Source: Lumbricus rubellus (lineage: Eukaryota > Annelida > Clitellata > Crassiclitellata > Lumbricidae). Taken from it: DNA of 64,000 bases. The stretch covers positions 42,027,718-42,091,717 of the forward strand of contig OX243814.1 of assembly GCA_945859605.1 (NCBI GenBank). Direction: 5' to 3'. Numbering within the stretch: the stretch's first letter is position 1; each line of letters starts with the position of its first letter. The position numbers and the translations under genes are program-made. The notes below the pieces were generated by a model. The model had not been told where the DNA came from. It saw nothing but the letters and a program-made list of their open reading frames with translations, and did not search any database. This document shows positions 1 to 10,510 of the stretch, piece after piece.

Positions 1-283
1 TGCCGGCAGCTTGTCTGCTCGGATCATATGTCCGAAGTAGTTCAGCTTCCTTGCTCTCACCACCTCCAGCAGGCGCCGTTCCGGTTGTATCTCTTCTAGT
101 ATAGATTCATTTGTTCTAAATTCCCTCCAGCTGACTCTCAGCATCTTTCTATATGTTGTCATCTCAAATGCTGATATTCTCCTTTTGTCTTCCACTCTTA
201 GCGTCCAAGTTTCACAGCCATACAGCGCCACTGGCCATACCAGTGACCCCATAAGCCTTAGCTTCAACTCTCTTATTATTCAC
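1..283 (-). mobile_element. LINE remnant, C-terminal end of a reverse transcriptase ORF
   Basis: Read on the minus strand this stretch is open from about 283 down to the window edge and encodes the typical post-RT segment of RTE/jockey-like non-LTR retrotransposons. It contains LVWPVALYGCETWTL, then RRISAFEMTTYRKMLRVSW, and later LNYFGHMIRADKL. An in-frame TGA lies at the upstream end, so the 5' part is broken or missing, and the 3' part runs off the window. It is a dead fragment. Clade assignment beyond 'LINE' is inference from the LYGCETWTL and GHMIR motifs. Confidence 0.85.
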
Positions 284-599
284 AGAGGTGACTAAAACAC
301 TCGATTTATTCGTTTTACTTTTTGAATCGTTAACATTATTCTTGGTGCAAAGAAATTTTTCCCCCAAAACGTAGGCCTAGGCTAGTTGTTGAAAGATCGG
401 TGCAAATTTTCCAGAGGCAAGGTCACATCTTGCCTCTGGTGCGGGTCCCATGATTTTGCATTACCTAAATAGGCCTATATATGGTAGGCTTATAGTACCA
501 ATACCGTATTGACAGGAAATCAATTCTTTACATTTTTGCTTGGGAAACCGCTGCTCAGGCGGCTGTTGCCTTGGGCCCCGCAAATCCTAGGGCCGGGCC
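284..599. other. Non-coding stretch, nothing recognised
   Basis: AT-rich unique sequence with two TAGGCCTA palindromes. No exon, RNA gene or repeat could be supported. Confidence 0.5.
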
Positions 600-1175
600 T
601 GTGTGTGTGCGTGTGTGTGACCCCGATCAACCTTAGATCGGTCTCCAGTCTGTGTGTTTGTCTGTCTGAATGTGTCTAGGGCTGTGTGTGTGAGTGCGCG
701 CGTGTGTTTATTTGTCTCTTTGTTAGCTTGTGTGTATGCCTGAGTATGTAAACAGTCCTCTACTTGTCTGTGCGCTTGTCTGTTTTTCGTCTACATGTAT
801 ATGTCCATGCATGAGAATGTATTTGTCTTTCTGCGTGTGCTCAAGTGTCTGTGTCTGTCTGCCTGATTGTCATTGTGTGTATGCCTGCGCTTGTTCGAAT
901 GTCTGTTTGTTCCTCTCTGCAATTGACTGCTTGTTTGTGAAGACTAGTGTCAATCTGTGTTTGCATGTGTGCGTATGTTTCAATGTGTGTGCGACGTGCG
1001 TGTGTGTGTGTGTTCGTGCGTGTGCGTGTGTGTGCGTGTGTGTGGGTGTGCGTGTGCGGTGTGCGTCTGTGCGTGTTCGTCTGTGTGTGTGTGTGTAGGC
1101 CTATGTATATGTGTGTGTGTGTGTGTGTGTGTGCGTGTGTGTGTGCATGCATGTGCCTGTGCGTGTGTGTGGTAT
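600..1175. repeat. (TG)n-rich imperfect microsatellite tract
   Basis: TG/TGTGTC/CGTG dinucleotide tract, densest from about 1000 to 1170. The Cys/Val-rich and His/Thr-rich open frames here are translations of the repeat and not genes. Confidence 0.95.
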
Positions 1176-2390
1176 GTTAGGAGATGAGACAAAGCATTCT
1201 GAGCACTTATACATGTACGTTCCTGTTTTGCCCTCTTAATGTCTGCTAAAAGCTAAACACTAACGCAGCCATAAACACCTCAGATGAAAGTCGTTTGACC
1301 GCACTGCATGCCTTCAGCCAGTCATCCGACATGTGCTCTGGGTTCAATGTGTTAGCGACTCCATATTTCTTTGCCTCGGTATATACGACGGTGCATCCAA
1401 CCATCAAAGGATCCCAGTCTATTCATCATAGCTGAAGTGGACAAGTGTGAGCAAGTGGGTGAATCAAATTGTTCTACAAGTAAAGAATGCTACTAACTTT
1501 ATTCAGAGGGTTTTCTGTGTCGGTGTCACGGGATATTCTTTCTCCCATTAAAACTATCCAGCGGGGATGAATTAGTCTATCCCCGGATGGAATATACCGG
1601 TTCAGACAATCCGGGAGGGGTTGGCCGTTAAACCATTCTTTAAAAAGCGTATAATTGAAAAAATATGCAGTGATCAAAATGTCACCCGGAGCCCTCTCAT
1701 TTTTAAATAAAATGCCTAAACGAGGGTTATAAAAAATTATAGGCTGAGCCAAAAATTCAAAATTAATTTCTATATCCTGGCAAAGAGAAAACTAATCCCT
1801 CCCTCCCTCCCTCCATCCCTCCCTTCGCTCCATAGCCTGCTTATTCACAAGTGCTTAGTCAAGCTAAAAACAGCTCCCACCACCATCGCCACTACTATTT
1901 CTACGACTTTGTTCTAATTCACCTTCGCATTCTTCTAAATTTACTTGCAACACAAGTGTCTGCGTCTATCAACCACAAGTGTCTGCATCTATCAAACCTT
2001 TCTCTTTTCCCGAATCTGCGGCGGCAGTGGCCGTGTGTGAGTATAAACTCGACCTGGATGGCATCTCGGGTCGACCACCCATAAACAAAGCACTGGATAC
2101 CGGATCTCTTGAGCAACTAAATATAGATGGATGGACGGATGGATGGGTGGATGATGGTATGTTTGATATTCGCAACCGTATCAAGTAAATCCATTTCCGT
2201 AGACCGACCGTTCCTTGCGCACAGGGACCACCACATGTTTATATATACAATGTCTCCTCCTCTATATCGTCCTTTCGTTCCAAAAGCATTGAACCTTTAA
2301 ATTTTGTTCAGACGAGAAGATAACTCAAAAACAGTCGTCACGATTTCATGTTCAATATGTCACATCATTTCCTTAAGTCCAACACCTACC
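1176..2390. other. Non-coding stretch upstream of the KChIP exons
   Basis: Mostly unique sequence with a short (TCCC)n run near 1797-1825 and a short GGAT run near 2127-2152. It is probably intron of the KChIP-like gene. I searched for the preceding EF-hand 2 exon and could not find it. Confidence 0.4.
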
Positions 2391-2552
2391 GTCGTCATCA
2401 TAATCTTCATTATCATCATTATTGTCATAGTTGTCATCATCGTCGTCGTCGTCGTTATCATCATCATCATCAACATCGGCGTTATTGTCATAATAAATAC
2501 TATTGTCATCATCATTGGAATTATCATTATCGTCGTCGTCGTCATCATCATT
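2391..2552. repeat. ATC/GTC trinucleotide repeat
   Basis: Imperfect TCATCA/CGTCGT array. The flanking DNA from 2553 to 2818 is unique and holds nothing I recognise. Confidence 0.9.
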
Positions 2553-2818
2553 CTAATGTGCTTTTTACACATAATTATTAGCCGTTTATGAGTATACACG
2601 ATTAATATATTAATTTGGTATACTTCATAATCCAAATAAAACTGCATACAACTATACATGACAGAGTAGAGTTGCTAAGTTTACCAACGCCATCTGCCGA
2701 ATGGAAGGTTGAGTGAGCCTTTTGGTATTAAAGCGAGAAGGAATCCAGCATCCGTGCTCTCTTCGTGCCAGAGTGTCTGTCATTACCATAACCCCCACCA
2801 TCATCTGTGGTACCCAAA

Positions 2819-3271
2819 TCCATCCATCCATCCATCCGCCCATCCATCCGCCCATCCAACCGCCCATCCATCCGCCCATCCATCCATCAATCTATCCATC
2901 CATCCATCCATCAATCAATCCATCCATCCACCAATCCATCCATCAATCTATCCATCCATCCATCAATCAATCCATCCATCCACCAATCCATCCATCAATC
3001 CATCAATCCATCCATCCATCCATCAATCCATCCATCCACCCATCCATCCATCCACCCATCCGTCCATCCATCCACCCATCCATCTATCCATCCATCCATC
3101 CATCCACCCATCCATCTATCCATCCATCCATCCACCCATCCATCCATCCATCCACCCATCCATCCACCCATCCATCCATCCATCCACCCATCCATCCATC
3201 CACCCATCCATCCATCCATCCACCCATCCATCCATCCACCCATCCATCCATCCATCCACCCATCCATCCAT
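2819..3271. repeat. (CATC)n array with CCACCC variants
   Basis: About 450 bp of CATC units with regular CCACCC, CATCAATC and CTATC variants, ending 140 bp before the acceptor of the first KChIP exon. All frames are open on both strands (Pro-Ser-Ile-His and Asp-Gly-Trp-Met repeats), which is an artefact of the repeat. It is the reverse complement of the GGAT array that follows the exon. Confidence 0.97.
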
Positions 3272-3411
3272 GTGCACCCTGGTCGTATATGTTGGGTTGG
3301 AGGGTGGATGGATGCATTGGATGGAGCCTATAATGTTTTCACGCACTTCATCCAAGAAATGGAAATACATTTACATGCTCTGCTCTTTGATTTTTCTGAA
3401 TGTGCTGCTAG

Positions 3412-3636
3412 GAGTTCGTGACGGGTCTGTCGGTGTTGCTGCGCGGCTCACAGCACGAGAAATTGCTGTGGGCGTTTCGTCTCTATGACGTCAACGGTGA
3501 CGAAATCGTGACGCGGGAAGAGATGAATGCAGTCGTGACGGCCGTCTATGACATGATCCACGGAGGATCAGAGGATCATGCTGTTCACCATGATCAAAGG
3601 ACGACGACGATACAACATGTCGATCAAATATTCCAG
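3412..3636 (+). CDS. KChIP-like neuronal calcium sensor, exon with EF-hand 3
   Basis: Internal exon of 75 codons, phase 0 at both ends, between acceptor ...gctgctag (AG at 3410-3411) and donor gtgaag at 3637. It begins [20 protein letters not shown], matching the KChIP segment DFV-GLSILLRGTV-HEKL. It continues with EF-hand 3 (loop [12 protein letters not shown]) and ends IQHVDQIFQ, aligning with the KChIP RQHVDxFFQ boundary that precedes EF-hand 4. KChIPs are Ca2+ sensors that bind the N-terminus of Kv4 potassium channels and tune A-type current. LLRG and QHVD favour KChIP over NCS-1 or recoverin. Loop position 6 is Glu instead of the usual Gly. Exons for the N-terminus, EF-hand 1 and EF-hand 2 were not found in the 3.4 kb upstream. 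Confidence 0.88.
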
Positions 3637-3649
3637 GTGAAGATTTTCA

Positions 3650-4258
3650 GATGGATTGGGTGGGTAGATGGATGGGTAGATGGGTGGGTGGATGGGTGGG
3701 TGGATGGGTGGGTATGGATGGATGGTGGGGATGGATTGGTGGGTGGATGGACGGGTGGGTGGATGGGTGGGTGGATGGGTGGATTGGTGGGCTGTGGGCA
3801 TTTTGTGGATGAATGGATTAAAGAGTGGGCGTTTGGATGGATGAATGAGTGTATGGGTGGACGGGTGGGTGGATGGATGCATTGGATGGGTAGATGGGTT
3901 GGTGGATGGATGGATGGATGGGTGGGTGGATGGGTGGGTATGGATGGATGGTGGGGGATGGATTAGTGGGTGGGTGGACAGTTGCCATTATGCGTGTAAA
4001 GCATCATAGAAGTGGCTTGCTACTGACGATGCTATAGAAATTGTCTGAATTACAATTACAATTACAATGGGTGGATGGATGGGCTGTCGGCATTTTTATG
4101 GATGAAAGGATGGATGGGTTGTGGACAGTTGGGTGGACGAATGTATTAAAGAGTGGGCGGTTGAATGGATGAATGAGTGTATGGGTGGATGGATGGATAG
4201 ATGGGATCGGTAAGTTTTGTGGGTGAGCCGATGGGTGCGTGGGTGGATGGATGATGGG
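3650..4258. repeat. GGAT/GGGTGGAT array in two blocks
   Basis: Blocks at about 3650-3980 and 4070-4258 of GGAT and GGGT units start 14 nt after the exon donor and are separated by a short unique piece. The sequence is complementary to the CATC/CCACCC array upstream of the same exon. Confidence 0.95.
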
Positions 4259-4860
4259 TTTGATGGATGAGAGATGTCTGAGTTGAGAGATGATCTTAGA
4301 ATGCATCTATTGTGACTAAGTTGATTGATCATTGTTCAAATCGATTGACGAAGACATTGGAATAAAGAAGAATGATCGATGATAGATGATTGATGTCTTG
4401 CATAAAACATTGCATCATCCTATTCCATGTCTTTACTCAGGGGGGGATTGTCAGTTGCATCCTCCCATCATCTTAAGGTCAACCGGATGTCCTCTTTCTT
4501 CATCCTACAGCTGCTGATGCTGATGCTGCTTCGGTCGCCATAGACACGAAGCGCCGGCTGCTGAAGCTGTCAAAGAAGATGCGGAGACATTGCGGGGAAG
4601 AAAATCCATTATGTGGTGATGGGGGAATGGGGATGAAGGTTAGGGGAGATGGTGAGAGATGGACACAGGGTTCTGCGGAGATGGGAGGGATGGGGTTAAA
4701 ACTAGAAATCTGGGTGGGAATGGGAACACATTTCTGTCCTCCCTCGTGTTACGCTATAAATATGTGTCCACTTACCACAGGGCTTCCGTAATCTATTATT
4801 TCAACGTTCTAAATTATTCACCCTTGTCTGGACGTTTAGTGATTGCAAGTTGGATTGAAG
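4259..4860. other. KChIP intron, unique sequence
   Basis: Unique intronic sequence. A pyrimidine-AG site at about 4495-4510 is followed by an open stretch, but no exon could be supported (see rejected items). Confidence 0.5.
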
Positions 4861-5260
4861 AACGTAATTCTTGCTAAATGAAAGCGCGATTAATGAAAAT
4901 AATTTTTCCCTAAATTAGAAGTGGGATCGATGAGAAGATTCTTGCCTAAATTGAAGTTGAATTGATAAAATAATTTTGTTAACTATAAAATATAAGTTGT
5001 ATTGTTGAAAACACATTATTGTTGCTGGATTGATGAAACGTATTCCTTAACTCCGCCACTGCTATAGCGCTTTGATATTGCCAGTCCCAAGCCAGGATAA
5101 AGGAGGAGGGCGATTCTAATTAGCTTTGTTAGCACACGCTATCGACAAACTTAAGCAACCGAACGAATTCCTGCATTAATGGAAGCTGGATTGATGACAA
5201 TCTAGCCAAAATTAATAAAAGTCGGACTGATGGAAAATATTAATGCAATTTTGTGCGATT
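4861..5260 (-). repeat. Degenerate ~40-bp tandem repeat, copy 1
   Basis: A diverged unit of about 36-45 bp recurs here. Read on the plus strand it resembles ATTGATGAAAATAATTTTT followed by a CCTAAATTGAAGTTGG-like piece. The GATGAAA, TAATTTT and AAGTTG blocks return near 4890, 4935, 4980, 5030 and 5190. The same unit in the opposite orientation forms a second array at 27765-28085. Confidence 0.65.
5080..5125 (+). repeat. Dispersed repeat with core GGATAAAGGAGGAGGG
   Basis: The sequence GCCAGTCCCAAGCCAGGATAA plus AAGGAGGAGGGCGA recurs at about 38645-38760 and, as an inverted pair, at 40268-40475. It is an interspersed repeat of unknown class. Confidence 0.6.
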
Positions 5261-6100
5261 AATTAAAACGACAGCTTGTCCTCCTTGGCCTCATTAATCA
5301 ATTTTCTTAAACTGATGAAAAGAATTGAATCTCTATGCATCAGGTTTTCATATTGAGTCTTAATCAGCCATTCTAAACGGAACAATAATATTTTGCTTAT
5401 TACACGTTCCGTTTTGTCATGAGGTATTTTTAAAAGAAGCCACATGGAATAAAATTGTCTCCTGCTGCGTGTTTGTCGCTTTGTCTTTAGTTACTTTAGA
5501 AAAACACTTGAGTGCCTCAACTGTCTATTTGAATCCACCTTCCATTAGTTGAGTTTGTTTTGTTTCTTTCTCGACTAACGTTTCAGGCGTTTTTCTGTTT
5601 GCTCTAAACTGTTTTGAATTGTACTCGCTTCAATTGAATCGTCTCAAGTTGCTCAATCGTCATTTTTAAAGTTGTATCGAGTTCTGGGTGGATCCACTGT
5701 ATTCGCGACACTCGTGTCCTTGAATGTCTGCCTGAGACCACCCTTGCCAGAGATAATTATGTTGCATCAACTTGCATGTTGTATTGCGAGGAAGGGACTT
5801 GATTCAGTAATTAAGCGAATACTGAACAACTGACTGATTGAATGAATGAATGAATTTTCTCCAAATCAATTCATCTTTAAAACTAACCTCATTGTGATAG
5901 TCGTCTTTACGAGGAGGATGAGGAGAATACAGAGAAGGAGAAGTAGGAGGAGTAGGAGGAGAGGTAGCGAGTAGTAGGAGATTCTGATACGGCTCCTAAA
6001 AGGTAGCGACGCACGGGTTTCTGATACATTATGGTATACTACATGTACATGTCTCCAATGTCATTTGTTTGTGTTTATGTTTTTGTGCATGAATATAATA
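5261..6100. other. KChIP intron, unique sequence
   Basis: AT-rich unique sequence with a short purine-rich GGAGGA run near 5910-5985. No exon seen. Confidence 0.5.
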
Positions 6101-6102
6101 TG

Positions 6103-6512
<410 letters not shown>

Positions 6513-6563
6513 AGTAGGGAAGACGGCGATTCCTATAATCATGTACAAATCGTTTGTGTGTAG

Positions 6564-6626
6564 AAAATGGACTTGGACAGAGATGGAGTGATTTCTCTCG
6601 AGGAATTCTTGGAGGCCTGCATCAAA
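6564..6626 (+). CDS. KChIP-like neuronal calcium sensor, exon with EF-hand 4
   Basis: A 63-nt, 21-codon exon, phase 0 at both ends, with acceptor gtgtgtag and strong donor gtaagt. It encodes KMDLDRDGVISLEEFLEACIK. Its EF-hand 4 loop DLDRDGVISLEE is canonical, with Asp at 1, 3 and 5, Gly at 6, Ile at 8 and Glu at 12. Length, phase and sequence match the penultimate coding exon of vertebrate KChIP genes (KMDxNxDGxVTxDEFxExCQ), and it joins in frame to the exon ending ...HVDQIFQ at 3636. The short final exon, about 15 codons in the family, was not found downstream. Whether this gene is intact is unknown. Confidence 0.88.
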
Positions 6627-6659
6627 GTAAGTAAACATATAGACAGAGACGCACGGATG

Positions 6660-6838
6660 TTCGTTTGTGTGTCTCTGTGTTTGTCTGTCTATCTGTCTGT
6701 AACTCTGTATCTATATCTGTTGATCAGTCTGTCTGCTTCTGTCTGTCGACAGACTGCCATTTATACAAGCGAACAGACAAACAGAGGCAAGAAAACATAT
6801 ACAGAAATCAAAGACTGAAGAAAGACACGTCAATACAT

Positions 6839-6887
<49 letters not shown>

Positions 6888-6975
6888 GACAGAGACAGAG
6901 ATAGAGATAGAGATAGAGAGAGGCAGAGAGAGAGACAGAGAGAGATACAGCGAGAGAGAGACAGAGAAACAGTAC
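6660..6975. repeat. TCTG then GA/GACA microsatellites
   Basis: TGTCTGTCTATCTGTCTG-type units lie at about 6678-6750 and GAGA/GACA units at 6837-6972. The TCTG block begins about 50 bp after the exon and is complementary to the GACA array before it. Confidence 0.95.
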
Positions 6976-7124
6976 ATTAGACAGACTTAGTATGAGGCAG
7001 ACTTATAGGCTACAGACTTTCATAAGCTGCTGCGCTTATGGGCCCCCTTCCCTCAAATACTGCGGATACACAAGTTGAAATAATTATAATGTAGGTAGGC
7101 CTACAATGTTTTTTCGGAATAAAT

Positions 7125-9233
7125 TTAATAATAATTTAATGATAAATTTGATAATTTAAATTTTTCTGCAATGGAAGTAGTCTTTATCGCTTCTTTCAGT
7201 ATGGTGAACTGCGGCGTACACTTCATCACTGACTTTACTTCTGTTTCTTGGTTGCATTGTTCTTCCCAACCAGGAGGTGCATTTATCACTTGTATCTGGT
7301 TTACTCGAAGATTTTCTGCACTTCTGCTAAAGTTCTTCCTCAGATTTGCCGCTCCTGGTGCTTGGCAATGTTTTATTAGGTGTTTATCAGAATTGCAATT
7401 GTGGCAACGCTTCTTGATAAAACTTCTTTGCTCCTTGTTCTCCCACTTGTTGTACGGCGTGTAAGATGCATTACTTTCTGTTGGGCGTCCCAGCGGCGGA
7501 GTTCGATTGTAGGCTTGTCTGTCCCACGTTGACTGTTGTTTATCTTGCGACCACTGCTTTCCAGAATAATCATCTTTCTTTGCATCATTACTCTTGGCTT
7601 GGCTTCCGGTGTCTTTGCTATCCTTGTTCCACTTGGGTTGCTTTGGACTATTGTCCCATGCTTCAAATTTCGGTTTGTCTTGGAACATCACACCAATCCG
7701 ATTGTTTACATGTATATCTGCGAGATCTGCAACATTACTAGCTTCCAAGCATTCTGTGCCCTCTTTTGCTAAGACAAACTGCAGTGGACCTGGTGGTAAA
7801 CATTCTTTCAGCTTATCCGCCACTAACAAATCAAACAGCTTCTCGTAGTCTTTGTCCACTCGTCTACTTCGGACATAATAATTCAACAGGTTCTTCAGCC
7901 TAGCCGTGAACATCGTATACGTTTCTTCGGCTGTCTTCTTGGCATCTGCAAACCTTGACCTGTACTCACGAGCTGTTAACTTGAATTCCTTCAACAAGTG
8001 CTCTTTCACTGCATCGTATTTATCTAAATTCTCAAATGATAATCGATTTAATACCGTTCGTGCTCTCGGGGTCATCAATGGCAACAACAATTTCACCCAG
8101 TACTGCTTTTCCACAGCGAAGCTATTGAATGCATTCTCCACGGTCTCAAAATATAATGGCACTTCCATCATATCATACGGCATCTTAGGCAATACATGCT
8201 TCATGGCATCACCAATCTTCTTGATCTTGGACACCATTGTCTCACTTTCTCTGAGCCTAATCTGTTCTGACACTTCTCGGCTCTTACGATCATCTTCGTC
8301 TCTCTTCTTCAGTCGATCTTGATCTTCGATTCTCCGCAGTTCTTCTTGTTCTATCTTCTGCTGCAACAGTTCTAACTGCTTTCTGCGTTCTTCTTTTTCA
8401 ATGGCCATTTCTTTAAGTTGAGCCTCCTTGATAGCAAGTTTCTTTTGTTCTAACTGCATCTGCTCTTCTCTTTCTCTTTCTGCTTTTTCCAAATTGTCTT
8501 TTCCAGCTTGAAATTCTTCCTGACGAATTTCTTCTGCTCTCTCCAGTTCTTGTAAACGCATCTTTTCCTTTTCTTCCTCACGAGCCTTTTTGTCTTCGAT
8601 CTGCTGTTTTCGTATTTCTTCATCGCTTTTTCTTGCTTTTTCGTATTCTATCATTAACTCCATCCTTCGTCGTTCTGCTTCGTCACGATCTAATTTCATT
8701 TGTTCTAACTGAAGCTGGAACTGCTGCTTCTGCATATCTATCTCTTGCTGTCTCATCCTTTCTGCTTTTTCTATCTCTTGTTGTCGCAGTTCTTTCTCTT
8801 CTTGCTTACGTTCTTTCTCTTCTTGGCACCGTCGCTCTTCTTTCTCCTTCTCTTCTTGGCGACGTTCTTTCTCTTTCTGTCTGCGCTGCTCTTCTTTCTC
8901 TTTTTCTTCTTGTTTACGCTCTTTCTCCTCTTGTCTGCGCTGCTCTTCTTTCTGCTTCTCTTCTTGTCTACTCATCATCATGAATTGTAGCAACGCCTCT
9001 ATAGACATCGGTGCCTCAGGCTTCTCCACTGGCTTCTCCGCAACGCCTCCGACAGCACCTTCTTCTTCTTCTTCTTTCTTAGCCCAAACCTCGGCTAAAT
9101 TTCTCATCAATTCTTCCCTAGACATCTGTTCGACTTCTTCTGCGTCTAGATCTGCTTCAATTAGCAGTTTTATCAGTCTATCAGTAGACATTTTCTTAAT
9201 ATTTGCTTGCTTTTTCTCCGTAAGTTTCTCCAT
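7125..9233 (-). CDS. Retrotransposon Gag-like protein with CCHC zinc knuckle
   Basis: An uninterrupted 702-codon frame. Residues of roughly 95-340 form a very long Glu/Lys/Arg/Gln-rich coiled coil with repeated EEKERKQEEKEKEEQRRQ-type heptads. Roughly 345-540 is a helical capsid or SCAN-like segment (YWVKLLLPLMTPRARTVLNRL, then LLKEFKLTAREYRSRF). A CX2CX4HX4C zinc knuckle with Cys610, Cys613, His618 and Cys623 binds nucleic acid in the family. The start codon is chosen as the first ATG of the frame, 340 nt after the primer-binding site. The last ~15 residues look like read-through into flanking DNA, because retroelement polyproteins normally continue into protease here. The function, packaging element RNA, is inferred. 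The intact frame suggests recent insertion or domestication, and the truncated pol argues for recent damage. Confidence 0.85.
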   Translation of the reverse strand: MEKLTEKKQANIKKMSTDRLIKLLIEADLDAEEVEQMSREELMRNLAEVWAKKEEEEEGAVGGVAEKPVEKPEAPMSIEALLQFMMMSRQEEKQKEEQRRQEEKERKQEEKEKEEQRRQKEKERRQEEKEKEERRCQEEKERKQEEKELRQQEIEKAERMRQQEIDMQKQQFQLQLEQMKLDRDEAERRRMELMIEYEKARKSDEEIRKQQIEDKKAREEEKEKMRLQELERAEEIRQEEFQAGKDNLEKAEREREEQMQLEQKKLAIKEAQLKEMAIEKEERRKQLELLQQKIEQEELRRIEDQDRLKKRDEDDRKSREVSEQIRLRESETMVSKIKKIGDAMKHVLPKMPYDMMEVPLYFETVENAFNSFAVEKQYWVKLLLPLMTPRARTVLNRLSFENLDKYDAVKEHLLKEFKLTAREYRSRFADAKKTAEETYTMFTARLKNLLNYYVRSRRVDKDYEKLFDLLVADKLKECLPPGPLQFVLAKEGTECLEASNVADLADIHVNNRIGVMFQDKPKFEAWDNSPKQPKWNKDSKDTGSQAKSNDAKKDDYSGKQWSQDKQQSTWDRQAYNRTPPLGRPTESNASYTPYNKWENKEQRSFIKKRCHNCNSDKHLIKHCQAPGAANLRKNFSRSAENLRVNQIQVINAPPGWEEQCNQETEVKSVMKCTPQFTILKEAIKTTSIAEKFKLSNLSLNYY

Positions 9234-9576
9234 CTTACTTCTTTACTTTACAGATGCTCGATAAATTAGTAGACTACTCTTCAAATGTTTGCAATTGACT
9301 GACTTCAATTCTTTATGCACACTTCAATAGACAAGCAAGTTTTTCTACCTTGTAGTCGTTGTGTTGTCGTTTCTCACTGTCGTACGGATGCTCGATGTAT
9401 CGTTGCTTCTCCCGTGTGCTCGGCTCCTCGATAAATTCACAGCGTCCGTTTCTCCACAACGTCTGTTGATTGAATAGAATCCCTCCGTTCGTAACTTGGC
9501 ACGTAGACCCACCGTTCGTAACTACGATCGTTCTCCTGCAACTTGGATCGTTATCCTGCAACTTTGGATCGTTATC

Positions 9577-9595
9577 TCACCGCAACGACACCAAA
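9577..9595 (-). other. Primer-binding site of the LTR element
   Basis: On the minus strand the LTR end ...TGACA is followed by TT and then TGGTGTCGTTGCGGTGA, which starts with TGG as expected for pairing with a tRNA 3' CCA end. I cannot name the tRNA without a comparison. Confidence 0.7.
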
Positions 9596-10115
9596 TGTCA
9601 CACGTCTTTTCCCTCTTCTTCTTTACGTGTGACCTTCAGTCTCTTCGGAAGCTTCTTCGTATAAGTTCGTGGTAGCGTAGGCCTATCCCTAGATAACTGT
9701 TTCATTAGCTAAATGGCTAGGTTAAAGAATCTACAGTCTTTCACTGTTTTGTTAACCAACAACGACGACGTGTTTAACTCTTCTTATTATACTCCAAAAT
9801 CCGATATAAAGTAAAACGATCAGCAACAACACAACAATGACTACACTTGCGTTATCATAACAACTACACGACTACTATCTTCATCAGTCTACTCTATCGC
9901 AACTCAACAACAACTCTTACAGCCTATCTCAACGGCTCTCAACACGCAACTCTCCTTCTTCACTTCCACTCCCTTCTTGTACAATTAACGTACGCTCGTC
10001 TAGACGTCACGTGCTGTCCAGACAATCACCTGTGCAGACGCCGCGCGGCAATTTGCACCTGGCCTACTTACGTCGCTGTACGACAATCGGCGTGCACTGA
10101 TTAAATTAGCTGACA
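9596..10115 (-). repeat. 5' LTR
   Basis: On the minus strand the LTR starts TGTCAGC at 10115 and ends GTGTGACA at 9596, so TGTCA and TGACA form the short terminal inverted repeat with the canonical TG...CA. The primer-binding site adjoins its end. A TATAATAAGAAG motif on the minus strand near 9790 may be the promoter or polyadenylation region, but that is weak. Confidence 0.75.
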
Positions 10116-10341
10116 GTAATCGAAATCGATTTTTTCAGCAACACAATTTTCAGACGGTCATCTTCGGACATTTGTTATCTTGTTCAAAAAATGTGACGGT
10201 AAAAATTGAACGCAGTCTGCCAATAACACTGACAAACCGCTGGACATTTAGGCCTATACAATAGGAAAAATTCAAGTTTGGTTCCTTTTCTCCCAGTGGA
10301 TCGCATTATACATGTACAACATTATACATGTAGCCTACATG

Positions 10342-10510
10342 CATGGGCGGAGTTTGGTTTCCGTTCTTGGGGGGGGGGGGCTAACCAAAGTCTGGACCTT
10401 ATTGGGAGGGCTAACCCCGAAAAAGGATACCATTTTCATGGTAAAAAGTTGAATCTGGGTCTTCTTGGAGGGGCTTAGCCCCCCCTAGCCCCTGATAAAC
10501 TCCGCCCATA
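10342..10510. mobile_element. hAT-type MITE, perfect 8-bp target duplication
   Basis: Terminal inverted repeats CATGGGCGGAGTTTGG and ...AACTCCGCCCATA are flanked by CCTACATG on both sides (10334-10341 and 10511-10518). The 169-bp interior has G- and C-runs and the block GATACCATTTTCATGGTAAA, shared with the copies at 10876 and 58106. Non-autonomous. Confidence 0.9.

Larger units (their letters stand above)
7125..10115 (-). mobile_element. 5' half of an LTR retrotransposon (LTR, PBS, leader, gag)
   Basis: In minus-strand order this region holds a 520-bp LTR (10115-9596), a primer-binding site directly after it, a leader of about 340 bp and a 702-aa gag ORF ending at 7125. No protease, reverse transcriptase, integrase or second LTR follows. 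The sequence below about 7165 is AT-rich and unlike the element, so the copy is truncated and cannot be autonomous. Without the other LTR no target duplication can be tested. The purine-rich GACA array just below 7000 may lie near the breakpoint. Confidence 0.85.

Noticed and set aside
2709..3488. Long Pro-Ser-Ile-His repeat protein (259 aa) and Asp-Gly-Trp-Met counterparts on minus
   Set aside because: Direct translation of the CATC tetranucleotide array; every frame is open and the array continues outside.
4511..4650. Possible extra KChIP exon after a pyrimidine-rich acceptor, open frame starting AADADAASVAIDTKRRLLKL
   Set aside because: The frame needs a phase-1 junction whereas both KChIP exons join at phase 0; no similarity to KChIP and no clear donor.
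7171..9264. Plus-strand ORFs of 78-138 aa opposite gag
   Set aside because: Antisense shadows of the retrotransposon frame.
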